Source: Vibrio penaeicida (lineage in GTDB: Bacteria > Pseudomonadota > Gammaproteobacteria > Enterobacterales > Vibrionaceae). Taken from it: a DNA stretch of 64,000 nucleotides. The translations under genes were made by a program, and so were the position numbers. The stretch covers positions 2,299,339-2,363,338 of the forward strand of contig NZ_AP025145.1 in assembly GCF_019977755.1 (NCBI RefSeq). The letters run 5' to 3'. The first letter of the stretch is position 1; each line of letters opens with the position of its first letter. Positions 14,800-22,905 of the stretch are shown piece by piece. The notes under the pieces are model-generated. The model worked only from the letters and a program-made list of their open reading frames with translations. It had not been told where the DNA came from and made no database searches.

Positions 14800-16290
14800 T
14801 TAGTCAAGTTCCTGCAATTGCTTTTCAAACTTGGCATGTTGCGCTTTCACTTCATCAGAAGGTTCGCCTGTTGCAATGCTGACTGCAACAATAGAGATCG
14901 TTGATAATATGATCCCTGGTACAATTTCGTACACGTCAAACCAACCGCCTGAAAGCTGTTTCCATACCACAATCGTGATACCACCGACCAAGATACCCGC
15001 AAGAGCACCGTTGCGATTCATGCCAACCCAGAAAAGACTCAATACGATTGCAGGTCCAAACGCAGCACCAAAGCCAGCCCACGCGTAAGAAACTAGCCCA
15101 AGAACAGAACTGTCTGGGTTCATCGCAAGGAACAAAGCAACAAGTGATAGCAAGACAACTGCAATTCGACCAACAGTAACAACTTGCTCAGGTGATGCTT
15201 CGTTATTAAATACCTGCTTGTAGAAGTCTTCAGCTAGAGCTGATGAAGATACAAGTAACTGCGAATCCGCTGTACTCATTATCGCCGCTAGAATGGCTGC
15301 CAAAAGAATACCGGCAATCACTGGATGGAAAATAGCATTAACAAGCAGCATGAAGATTTTCTCACCATCCGCCAAATCATTGCCTTGTCCATTGAGGTAA
15401 ACCAAACCAACCAAGCCCACTAACATGGCGCCAACCATTGATAGTGCCGACCAAATAACAGCAATGCGGCGCGCCGTGACAAGATCTTTGTTGCTTCTTG
15501 ATGCTTTGAAACGAGCCAAAATATGCGGCTGACCAAAGTAACCCAGACCCCATGCAGCCAAAGAAATAATGGCGATGGCAGTCAGTGGTTCACCTTTAGA
15601 GTCATTCCACAAAGTCAGAAGCTCAGGGTTAATGTTTTTCAGATCCTCAGTCAGCTGACCAAGCCCTCCATCCATTGCAGCAATAGGCACAATTAGAAGC
15701 GCAGCTGCCATTAGCAAGCCCTGAACTAAATCCGTCCAAGAAACCGCTAAGAACCCACCAAACAAGGTATAAGAAACAACACAAACAGTGCCGATTATAA
15801 CCGCTGTGGTGTAATCCAATCCGAATACCGTTTCAAACAACTTGCCGCCTGCAACCAAACCTGAGCTGGTATAAAAAAGGAAGAACAAAAGGATAAAGAA
15901 AGCAGAGATTGTCTGAATCAATTTCGAATTATCTTGGAATCGACGCGATAAGAATTCAGGTAACGTTAACGCATCGGTTGTGATGCTGTAAGTACGCAGA
16001 CGCTTGGCGTTAATAAGCCAGTTTGCCCATGTTCCTATTAGCAGACCACCAGCAAGCCAAAATGCTTCAATACCTGCAGCATAGGCATAACCTGGTAGAC
16101 CAAGAAGCAACCATCCACTCATATCTGACGCACCTGCAGAAAGCGCAGCTGGCCAAGGACCTAGTGAACGACCACCCAAAAAGTAATCACTTGAATTTGA
16201 AGTACGCTTATAAGCAATAACACCGATTGCAAGCATCAAAATAAGATACGCAATAAAGGTACCGGTAATAGCAAAGCTATTCTCGATCAT
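14800..16290 (-). CDS. putP: Sodium/proline symporter
   Basis: A 496-residue inner-membrane protein of the sodium:solute symporter family with about 13 hydrophobic segments. The N-terminal region carries SDYFLGGRSLGPWPAALSAGASDMSGW (the GRSLGPW and GASDMSGW parts are diagnostic of PutP); LLPGIGYA-like LLGLPGYAYA and SAFFILLFFLFYTSSGLV follow. It imports proline with Na+. GAGGAG lies just upstream of the ATG at 16290. It is the last gene of the leftward proline utilisation unit, after putA and the small PutA-domain gene, and is followed by a strong terminator. Confidence 0.96.
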   Translation of the reverse strand: MIENSFAITGTFIAYLILMLAIGVIAYKRTSNSSDYFLGGRSLGPWPAALSAGASDMSGWLLLGLPGYAYAAGIEAFWLAGGLLIGTWANWLINAKRLRTYSITTDALTLPEFLSRRFQDNSKLIQTISAFFILLFFLFYTSSGLVAGGKLFETVFGLDYTTAVIIGTVCVVSYTLFGGFLAVSWTDLVQGLLMAAALLIVPIAAMDGGLGQLTEDLKNINPELLTLWNDSKGEPLTAIAIISLAAWGLGYFGQPHILARFKASRSNKDLVTARRIAVIWSALSMVGAMLVGLVGLVYLNGQGNDLADGEKIFMLLVNAIFHPVIAGILLAAILAAIMSTADSQLLVSSSALAEDFYKQVFNNEASPEQVVTVGRIAVVLLSLVALFLAMNPDSSVLGLVSYAWAGFGAAFGPAIVLSLFWVGMNRNGALAGILVGGITIVVWKQLSGGWFDVYEIVPGIILSTISIVAVSIATGEPSDEVKAQHAKFEKQLQELD

Positions 16291-16377
16291 ATAAAACTCC
16301 TCGTTTTATTATTTTTATTCCATGTAGCTTCCCCCCTAATTGAATACACAATTAAGGGAAAAGCGGGCATGAATTGG

Positions 16378-17076
16378 CTAGTGGCCGTCGCTCCCGAGCT
16401 CAAGCAAGGTCGCGTTTCCACCGACTGCCGTTATATTGATGGTGCGCGTTCGCTCAGTCACGAAGCGCAAAGCAAGGAATGGATCTAATGCTGTCGGAAG
16501 ACCAACAAGATCCGTTTCACTAATAAACGAAACGATGGCACCGTTTCGATTGGATAAACTTCGGTTAAGAAGAATTTCTTGTTCTGGAGAACCAACAAAA
16601 CCTAAAGCGCGAACATCGCACTCTAGAATTTCCTGAGCGGATTCTCGAGGAATAACCTGTAAAACATGAGCGGGTAATGAAGTACTCGATATCGCTTGCT
16701 CAATTGCCTGCGTGAATACGGCATCATCCGAACTCAAAATAACGGCGTTACCCGCTAATAAAGCGCAAATTAACTGCGCCGTAACAGCCTGTCGCCCGGT
16801 GTCGGACGATTCATCTTGAAGCAACAAACAAACGCCTCTGCCAGCTGTGTAAAGCTCGTTTGTTTCACCTGTAGGCCCTGGCATCAAATGGGTTTTAGCC
16901 AGTAATGCTTCGCTTTTCTCTAGGTGATACGAACATACCGCACTGGTCGCAGATTCCTTTTGACTAAGTGCCTTAGTGAAAGAGGTAATTGCGGCGCTAC
17001 GCTGTTCGTAGCCAGTTAGGTTCCAATTTTCCCATGCTGAGTATGCATCTGAAAAACAAGTGACTTGATGTGCCAT
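16378..17076 (-). CDS. Separate PutA C-terminal aldehyde-dehydrogenase-superfamily domain protein
   Basis: A 232-residue protein related to the non-catalytic ALDH-superfamily domain found at the C-terminus of long trifunctional PutA enzymes. Its end, INITAVGGNATLLELG, closely resembles the conserved C-terminal motif of E. coli PutA. Other ALDH-like pieces are ALLAGNAVILSSDD and VRALGFVGSPEQ. No catalytic Cys or Glu motif of an active ALDH is seen. The gene lies 11 bp downstream of putA with its own GGAGAA site. In long PutA this domain caps the substrate-channelling cavity, so here it may act in trans on the shorter PutA. The role is inference; the resemblance is visible. Confidence 0.78.
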   Translation of the reverse strand: MAHQVTCFSDAYSAWENWNLTGYEQRSAAITSFTKALSQKESATSAVCSYHLEKSEALLAKTHLMPGPTGETNELYTAGRGVCLLLQDESSDTGRQAVTAQLICALLAGNAVILSSDDAVFTQAIEQAISSTSLPAHVLQVIPRESAQEILECDVRALGFVGSPEQEILLNRSLSNRNGAIVSFISETDLVGLPTALDPFLALRFVTERTRTINITAVGGNATLLELGSDGH

Positions 17077-17087
17077 AACGGTTCTCC

Positions 17088-20000
17088 TTATGCGTAAACG
17101 GCTTGAGTGAATCGGATCAGATAATGTGGACCACCAGCTTTAGGACCTGTGCCCGACAGCCCTTGACCACCAAATGGCTGAACGCCAACGACCGCGCCAA
17201 CTTGGTCGCGATTGATGTAACAGTTACCGACTCGAATGTGTTTTTCGATCCAGCGGTAGGTAGTTTCATTCCTACTATGAACACCCATGGTCAAGCCAAA
17301 ACCTGTGTTGTTAATTTGTTTAACCACATCAGCAATTTGGTTCGCTTTAAAGCGCACAATGTGAAGAATCGGGCCAAAATGCTCTTTTTCTAATACTGAA
17401 ATATCATCAATTTCAAATGCAGAAGGGGCGACGTAATCACCATTTGCACAGGCGTGAGAAAGCTCTGCCTGCGCGACCAGTTTTTGCGTACTCGACATAT
17501 TTTCAATGTGAGCAAGCAAATTGGTTTTAGCAGTCTGGTCAATGACAGGACCTACGTCGGTTTTATGTAAGTAGGGTAAACCCACATCCAATTGAGCCAT
17601 TGCGCCCTGAATGAGTGACGTAATTCGATCGGCAATATCTTCTTGAACAAATAAAACGCGAAGAGCGGAGCAGCGTTGTCCTGCAGAGGCAAAAGCCGAA
17701 CGCATAACATCACGAACCACTTGTTCTGGTAAGGCGGTGCTGTCGACGATCATGGCATTCTGACCACCGGTTTCCGCAATAAACGGAACGGGAGCAGCTT
17801 CGCGGCTTGCCAACGTTGCGTTGATTCGCTGAGCTGTTTCCGTCGATCCTGTAAACGCAACACCCGCGATGGCTGGGTGAGAGGTTAATGCGCTACCGAT
17901 TTCGCGACCAATACCTGGAAGCAACTGAATAACGCCTGCTGGTACGCCGGCTTCTAGCATCAACTCAATCGCTTTAACTGCAATAAGGCTGGTTTGCTCT
18001 GCGGGTTTCGCCACAACCGTGTTACCTGCAACTAGTGCCGCTGTAACTTGACCAAGGAAAATCGCTAATGGGAAGTTCCATGGACTAATACAAACAAACA
18101 CACCACGCCCTTCACGCGTCACCTGCTTAGTTGAGCCATCAAATGCGGTGATGTGCTGCGCTTTCAAGAGATTCGCCTGATTTGCGTAGAAGCGACAGAA
18201 ATCGACCGCTTCACGTACCTCGTCAATACAGTCGTGAATCGTTTTTCCAGCCTCGTGATGACACAAAGCCACCAACTCGGCTAAATCGCGCTCCATCAAA
18301 TCGGCAAGTGTATTGAGATACTCGCCTCGAGCCTCTGTGGATTTACTGCGCCATTCATCCACATTAGCGGCAGCGCTGTTCAAAGCTTCGGAAACATGAT
18401 CAAGGTTTGCAAAGACCAAATTACCGACGTGTTTATTACGATCGTAGGGAGCTGTAACCGCGGTTGGCTGTACGCCTTCCTTGATCATGCTTTCGAAAAG
18501 GTTCACACCATTAATAATTGGCGCACCTTTCCATTGACGATCACTAAAGGCATGAACAGCCTTCTCAAACACTTCGGCTTCGCTGTCAATATCCACATTG
18601 ACGCCGATCGAGTTTTTGCGATCATCAAAAATATCACCTGGTAGAGGTATCTGAGTGTTATTCAGCGTTTCAAATGCCAATAGCGAATCGACAGGGTGAT
18701 GGGTCAGCGTGTCGACAGGGCAACGAGCATCAACCAAACGATGAACAAAGGAACTGTTTGCACCATTCTCAAGTAGGCGACGAACAAGGTATGGAAGTAA
18801 GTCTTTGTGGCTTCCAACTGGTGCGTAGATACGAACGGATTGTCCAAATGCAGACATCGCATGCTCGTACAACGCATCACCCATACCATGCAATCGTTGG
18901 AATTCGTAGTCGCCGTGATCGGCCATCACCGCGATTGCAGTAACGGTATGTGCATTGTGGCTCGCGAATTGAGGGAAAATATTGCCGCGCACTTCTGCAC
19001 TCAATAAAAAGCGTGCACACGCTAGGTAAGCAACATCCGTCGCTTCTTTGCGAGTATAAACCGGATAGTTATCGTACCCACCTTGTTGCGACCATTTAAT
19101 TTCGCTGTCCCAGTACGCGCCTTTCACTAAACGTAATGGAATTAAATCACCTTGATCTTTTGCCAAACCATTTAGCCAAACCAGTACAGGCAACGCACGT
19201 TTCGAGTAGGCTTGAACAACCAGTCCAAACTTACCCCACCCTTTAACACTTTCGCTTCGGTAAAGCTTTTCAAAGAGCTTAAGTGAGAGCTCTAAGCGGT
19301 CCGCTTCTTCCGCATCAATGGTTATCGCGACATCAAGCTCACGGGCTTTTTCAAGCAATTTAAGAACGGTGGAATACATCTCATCCATCACGCGTTCGTA
19401 ATTCGCAACTTCGTAGCGTGGATGCAATGCAGATAGCTTAATAGAAACAGACGGAGCTGGGCTCGTGTCTAATCCATACCCATCGCGTCCCACGGCTTCA
19501 ATAGCCATGATGTAGTCATTAAAGTATTTGTCTGCATCTTTGTCTGTCAGCGCGGCTTCACCCAACATATCAAACGAGTAGGTATAGCCTTTATCGCGCA
19601 TCTTTTTGCCGTTCTTTTGCGCCTCAGAAATCGAGCGTCCAAGAACGAATTGATGACCCATGATCTTCATCGCCTGATGCATCGCCTTGCGAATAACGGG
19701 CTCAGAGAGCTTATTCACCAAGCTATTAACAGCTTGAGAAGGGGATTTGGATTCCGTTTCTTTAAGTCCAACCACTTTACCTGTCAGCATTAAGCCCCAA
19801 GTGGATGCATTCACGAAAACCGAGTCTGAATTTTTAAGGTGAGACTTCCAATCAGCAACACTCAACTTGTCACGAATCAAAGCGTCTGCTGTGGCGGAAT
19901 CTGGAATACGCATTAATGCTTCAGCCAAACACATCAATAGGATGCCTTCTTGAGTGTCTAAACTGTATTCCAATAGAAGTGCATCAATCATCTGCACAGC

Positions 20001-20207
20001 ATTTTTGTCGGCACGGATAGCATTAATCAGTGCTGTGGTTTTTTCCTTTGTAGCACGCTTTTCATTATCAGAAGGCATAGCTAATGGAATTAGTTGTTCT
20101 AACCATTGGGTCTCTTCAACCATATACAATGGCGAGATCAGCGACCAAAGTTGATCAAGCGGTTGCTCAACAAACTGTTTCGTCAACACATCTGTTGCTG
20201 TAAACAT
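17088..20207 (-). CDS. putA: Bifunctional proline dehydrogenase / 1-pyrroline-5-carboxylate dehydrogenase
   Basis: A 1,039-residue enzyme that oxidises proline to glutamate. The N-terminal part holds the FAD proline dehydrogenase barrel (SIKLSALHPRYE, DAEEADRLE, RLVKGAYWDSEIK, ASHNAHTV). The C-terminal half is the P5C dehydrogenase with VCISPWNFPLAIF, the Glu region AETGGQNAMI near residue 811 and the Cys region SAGQRCSAL near 846. It lacks the ribbon-helix-helix DNA-binding domain and the C-terminal domain of the 1,320-residue E. coli protein. It therefore cannot repress itself, which fits the AraC-type regulator next door. GAGG lies upstream of the ATG. Confidence 0.97.
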   Translation of the reverse strand: MFTATDVLTKQFVEQPLDQLWSLISPLYMVEETQWLEQLIPLAMPSDNEKRATKEKTTALINAIRADKNAVQMIDALLLEYSLDTQEGILLMCLAEALMRIPDSATADALIRDKLSVADWKSHLKNSDSVFVNASTWGLMLTGKVVGLKETESKSPSQAVNSLVNKLSEPVIRKAMHQAMKIMGHQFVLGRSISEAQKNGKKMRDKGYTYSFDMLGEAALTDKDADKYFNDYIMAIEAVGRDGYGLDTSPAPSVSIKLSALHPRYEVANYERVMDEMYSTVLKLLEKARELDVAITIDAEEADRLELSLKLFEKLYRSESVKGWGKFGLVVQAYSKRALPVLVWLNGLAKDQGDLIPLRLVKGAYWDSEIKWSQQGGYDNYPVYTRKEATDVAYLACARFLLSAEVRGNIFPQFASHNAHTVTAIAVMADHGDYEFQRLHGMGDALYEHAMSAFGQSVRIYAPVGSHKDLLPYLVRRLLENGANSSFVHRLVDARCPVDTLTHHPVDSLLAFETLNNTQIPLPGDIFDDRKNSIGVNVDIDSEAEVFEKAVHAFSDRQWKGAPIINGVNLFESMIKEGVQPTAVTAPYDRNKHVGNLVFANLDHVSEALNSAAANVDEWRSKSTEARGEYLNTLADLMERDLAELVALCHHEAGKTIHDCIDEVREAVDFCRFYANQANLLKAQHITAFDGSTKQVTREGRGVFVCISPWNFPLAIFLGQVTAALVAGNTVVAKPAEQTSLIAVKAIELMLEAGVPAGVIQLLPGIGREIGSALTSHPAIAGVAFTGSTETAQRINATLASREAAPVPFIAETGGQNAMIVDSTALPEQVVRDVMRSAFASAGQRCSALRVLFVQEDIADRITSLIQGAMAQLDVGLPYLHKTDVGPVIDQTAKTNLLAHIENMSSTQKLVAQAELSHACANGDYVAPSAFEIDDISVLEKEHFGPILHIVRFKANQIADVVKQINNTGFGLTMGVHSRNETTYRWIEKHIRVGNCYINRDQVGAVVGVQPFGGQGLSGTGPKAGGPHYLIRFTQAVYA

Positions 20208-20458
20208 GCGTTTTCCTCAATCTCAGTACCGAATAAAATATCGGGTTCATCCACAATGGGTAGCAGTGTATTTTGAGCTTGAGTGAGATACTTGTCAAAA
20301 ACTCCGGCTTTTTTGGCAAAAAGTCGGATTTTTAACAAAGTGAAAACATGATCACAGGAATTTCGCGACAGTTTATGCAATATAGTGCAAATAAATTCGC
20401 GCGGATTTAACGTATTTGGGTTCTATTTTCCCTGCAGTTTAATTGGGGAGGTTTGGAG

Positions 20459-21253
20459 TTAGTGTTTGTTCAAAAGACGCTTCTTATAGACGGATGGAGA
20501 GATTCCCTGAAGACGTGAAAAAGTATGGGTAAATGTACTTTGTCCGGAAAATCCAGTCAGCTCTGCGATATGCCCTAAGCTCAGATTCCCTTGTTCAATG
20601 AGTTTTTTTGCCATGTCGACACGTCTTCCAAGTACATATTGATGTGGCGTAACACCAGTTTGCTCTTTGAAAAGCATGTGAAACTGGCTTTCTCCCAAGA
20701 AAACACTACCCGCAAGCTGGGTAACGGTAATTCTATGGCTCAGGTGCTGCTCGATATAGCGATCTACAGCATCCATATCTAGCCGACCATCTTTCTGTAA
20801 AGCTTGAAAGGACTTCAGGTGTCTTTGCAGTAGAGCAATTACAGTATCATTACATGCTCGGCTCAATAATTCATCAGCAGGGCTATTGCGCATTTCACTC
20901 ACAAGCATTGCAATCAATTGCTGTATCTGGTTATCAAGCTGGAAATAGATATCTTTCTTTCCTAGCTCATTCAATTTTTGTAATACCAGAGGATCATACT
21001 CACTCATCATAGGCATATTGAGCACGAGAATGTCCGACTTGCCAATTCCTCCGAAGGCATGTTGCGAAGAAGCTGTTACAACACAACCTTGACCAGGTCC
21101 GATAAAATTCCCGACCCCAGCAACGTCAAATTCTGCCTGCCCATTTAGCCCTATTACGATCTGAGTATATTCATGATCATGGTTGTTCATTTCACTGGGA
21201 AGCGTCATGACTTGAGCGGGCTTAGGCCCATTAAGACCGTTATTATTTTTCAT
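20459..21253 (-). CDS. putR: AraC-family regulator, probable activator PutR of the proline genes
   Basis: A 264-residue protein with an N-terminal cupin-like sensor (HDHEYTQIVIGLNGQAEFDVAG) and a C-terminal AraC/XylS double helix-turn-helix domain (ITVTQLAGSVFLGESQFHMLF, LGHIAELTGFSGQSTFTHTFSRLQGISPSVYKKR). It sits directly upstream of putA in the same direction, with a 251-bp gap that would contain the putA promoter. In Vibrio vulnificus the putAP operon is activated by an AraC-type protein, PutR, together with CRP; position makes this the likely equivalent. The effector would be proline or a derivative. Confidence 0.78.
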   Translation of the reverse strand: MKNNNGLNGPKPAQVMTLPSEMNNHDHEYTQIVIGLNGQAEFDVAGVGNFIGPGQGCVVTASSQHAFGGIGKSDILVLNMPMMSEYDPLVLQKLNELGKKDIYFQLDNQIQQLIAMLVSEMRNSPADELLSRACNDTVIALLQRHLKSFQALQKDGRLDMDAVDRYIEQHLSHRITVTQLAGSVFLGESQFHMLFKEQTGVTPHQYVLGRRVDMAKKLIEQGNLSLGHIAELTGFSGQSTFTHTFSRLQGISPSVYKKRLLNKH

Positions 21254-21650
21254 GGCAGCACCGGAAATTCATAGGCTTATGTGCACTATGACGACTAAAA
21301 ATATGAAGCAAGATCACAAAGGTTGAAATAGTATCATTGAGCAGTGTACCTGCGGGCTTCAACTTGAGTCAAAAAAGGTTACATTTCACGGAACAATGAT
21401 CAAGTGCACATAAATTACGGTCAATGCTTACTCAATCCACTTTAATCGCATTTTTTTATATCAAAACTAAGAAAATTGTGAAATTCTCAAAGACAGAGTA
21501 GACTTTTGAGAGTTCAATAAGTTGGGCGACTTGATTCTTTGCTCATTAGCTCAAAAAACTAAGAGACTGAATGTGCTTAATTTCATACTAAATTTAAGTT
21601 CAAATCAGTCAAAATTATGACCTTATCAGAGCAGTAAGGTTACTTACGAA
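21254..21650. other. 397-bp divergent intergenic region, nothing recognised
   Basis: This gap separates the leftward AraC-type gene from the rightward PEGA genes and must hold both promoters. It is AT-rich with several A/T runs; I see no clear operator or RNA. Confidence 0.5.
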
Positions 21651-22775
21651 ATGAATATCATGCAGGGACTTATGATCAAACATCGAATCCCAGCGCTTTT
21701 GCTTGCGCTTACCCCAGTTTGGCTACCTTCCTCTTTACAGGCTGAAGAGATACAAAGCGTTGATTTAGTGGCAGCTATCGATGAAAAAATCACTCAAAAT
21801 CAAGAGAAAATTGATTCTGTCGATGATGAACACTTCGAAGAAGCCAAAACGCACTCTCAACTCAAGCAACAATCAGAGCAACTGCAACGCGAGTATGCTG
21901 AATTAGTTGCTAAACGGAACCGAGCAAAAAGTGCTCTGGATAAGCAATTTACCCGTTTGGTTGAAGAGCCTGATATAGACCTCTCCAGCTTCCAAAAGCA
22001 ATACCAAGAGTCTTGGGTTGCAGTTAAAGGAAACCAAAAAGAACAACTCAATCAACAGCACCTTGTCAGCGAAAGCGAAATGCGCCTGTCTCAGCTTAAG
22101 CAGCAGCAGGCTCACTTGAACGCAGCGCAGCAAAATCTGCAAGAATCCCGTGTTGAAGCACGAGTAAAGAGGCTAGCCGCTGAACTACGTGAGAGTGCTG
22201 TTCTTGAAACCAGTTACAAGACAACGTGTTCAGCAAGCATGACCCTGCGTGACTGTGCGAACCGTGGTAAGCACTTAACCAAACAAAAAGCCGTCAATAC
22301 ATTTAAGTCACGATTGATAGGTCAGTTAACTGAAGCTAACGTGGCAAAGCAACACTTGCAAGGTGTGCAACTTAATATCCACGTTCAAGATAGCCAAATC
22401 ATTAAAAGTGGTTTTTCTGGCGACAACAGTTACGCGACCAAAATGCAAGCGCAGCTTCAAGCCAAACCTGAATCGCTGGCTGCATGTAAACTTCTAGGGG
22501 TTGCAAACCGCTACTGTTACTCTGAATCGAATGTCGTGACTACATCCAAAGTCGATAAAGCATGGGCTAACATTACGGTACGCTCTGATCAGTACGAAGA
22601 TGACGTTACCGTCAACGGAGTAAGATATGGCAGCACTCCTGTTGAGTTAGTACTTCCAGCGGGTCGCCACCAGATTACTGTTTCTAAAGAAGGTTTTGAA
22701 ACATACAGCCGCCAGATAACCATTAACGGTAATGATACTATTTGGGTTAAACTGAGACCTGAAAAGCATGGGTAG
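21651..22775 (+). CDS. Secreted coiled-coil protein with C-terminal PEGA domain
   Basis: A 374-residue protein. A signal peptide ends near SSLQAEE (about residue 31). A long charged and Gln-rich coiled coil (about 40-185) follows, then a middle region with four cysteines. A PEGA domain at about 305-370 contains DVTVNGVRYGSTPVELVLPAGRH and ITVSKEGFETYSRQI. PEGA domains are small beta-rich modules of surface and periplasmic proteins. It is a paralogue of the next gene: the same layout, the shared QYxDxVxxNGVxYGSTPV motif and a very similar LPALLLAL signal core. No function is known. Its downstream neighbour adds an enzyme-like domain. Confidence 0.78.
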   Translation: MNIMQGLMIKHRIPALLLALTPVWLPSSLQAEEIQSVDLVAAIDEKITQNQEKIDSVDDEHFEEAKTHSQLKQQSEQLQREYAELVAKRNRAKSALDKQFTRLVEEPDIDLSSFQKQYQESWVAVKGNQKEQLNQQHLVSESEMRLSQLKQQQAHLNAAQQNLQESRVEARVKRLAAELRESAVLETSYKTTCSASMTLRDCANRGKHLTKQKAVNTFKSRLIGQLTEANVAKQHLQGVQLNIHVQDSQIIKSGFSGDNSYATKMQAQLQAKPESLAACKLLGVANRYCYSESNVVTTSKVDKAWANITVRSDQYEDDVTVNGVRYGSTPVELVLPAGRHQITVSKEGFETYSRQITINGNDTIWVKLRPEKHG

Positions 22776-22823
22776 AGCCCAATTTCGGCATGATACATTG
22801 CCCATTTACACGTAATTTCTTAT

Positions 22824-22869
22824 CGCCATTTTGTTTATATCAATCCTCATTGATAGTGACAAAATGGCG
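22824..22869. other. Large hairpin between the two PEGA genes
   Basis: CGCCATTTTG and CAAAATGGCG form a perfect 10-bp outer stem around a second stem, TATCAAT/ATTGATA. It lies between the two paralogous genes and has no T-run long enough for a normal terminator. It may terminate weakly, stabilise the upstream mRNA, or be a small repeat. Confidence 0.6.
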
Positions 22870-22905
22870 CTTTAGTTAAGCAAACAACACGAATTAGAAC
22901 TGAAC

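Noticed and set aside
20208..20458. Possible CRP site upstream of putA (AGTGA and TCACA halves near 20338-20357)
   Set aside because: The two halves are 8 bp apart rather than the usual 6, so I do not call it, although CRP control is known for putAP in V. vulnificus.
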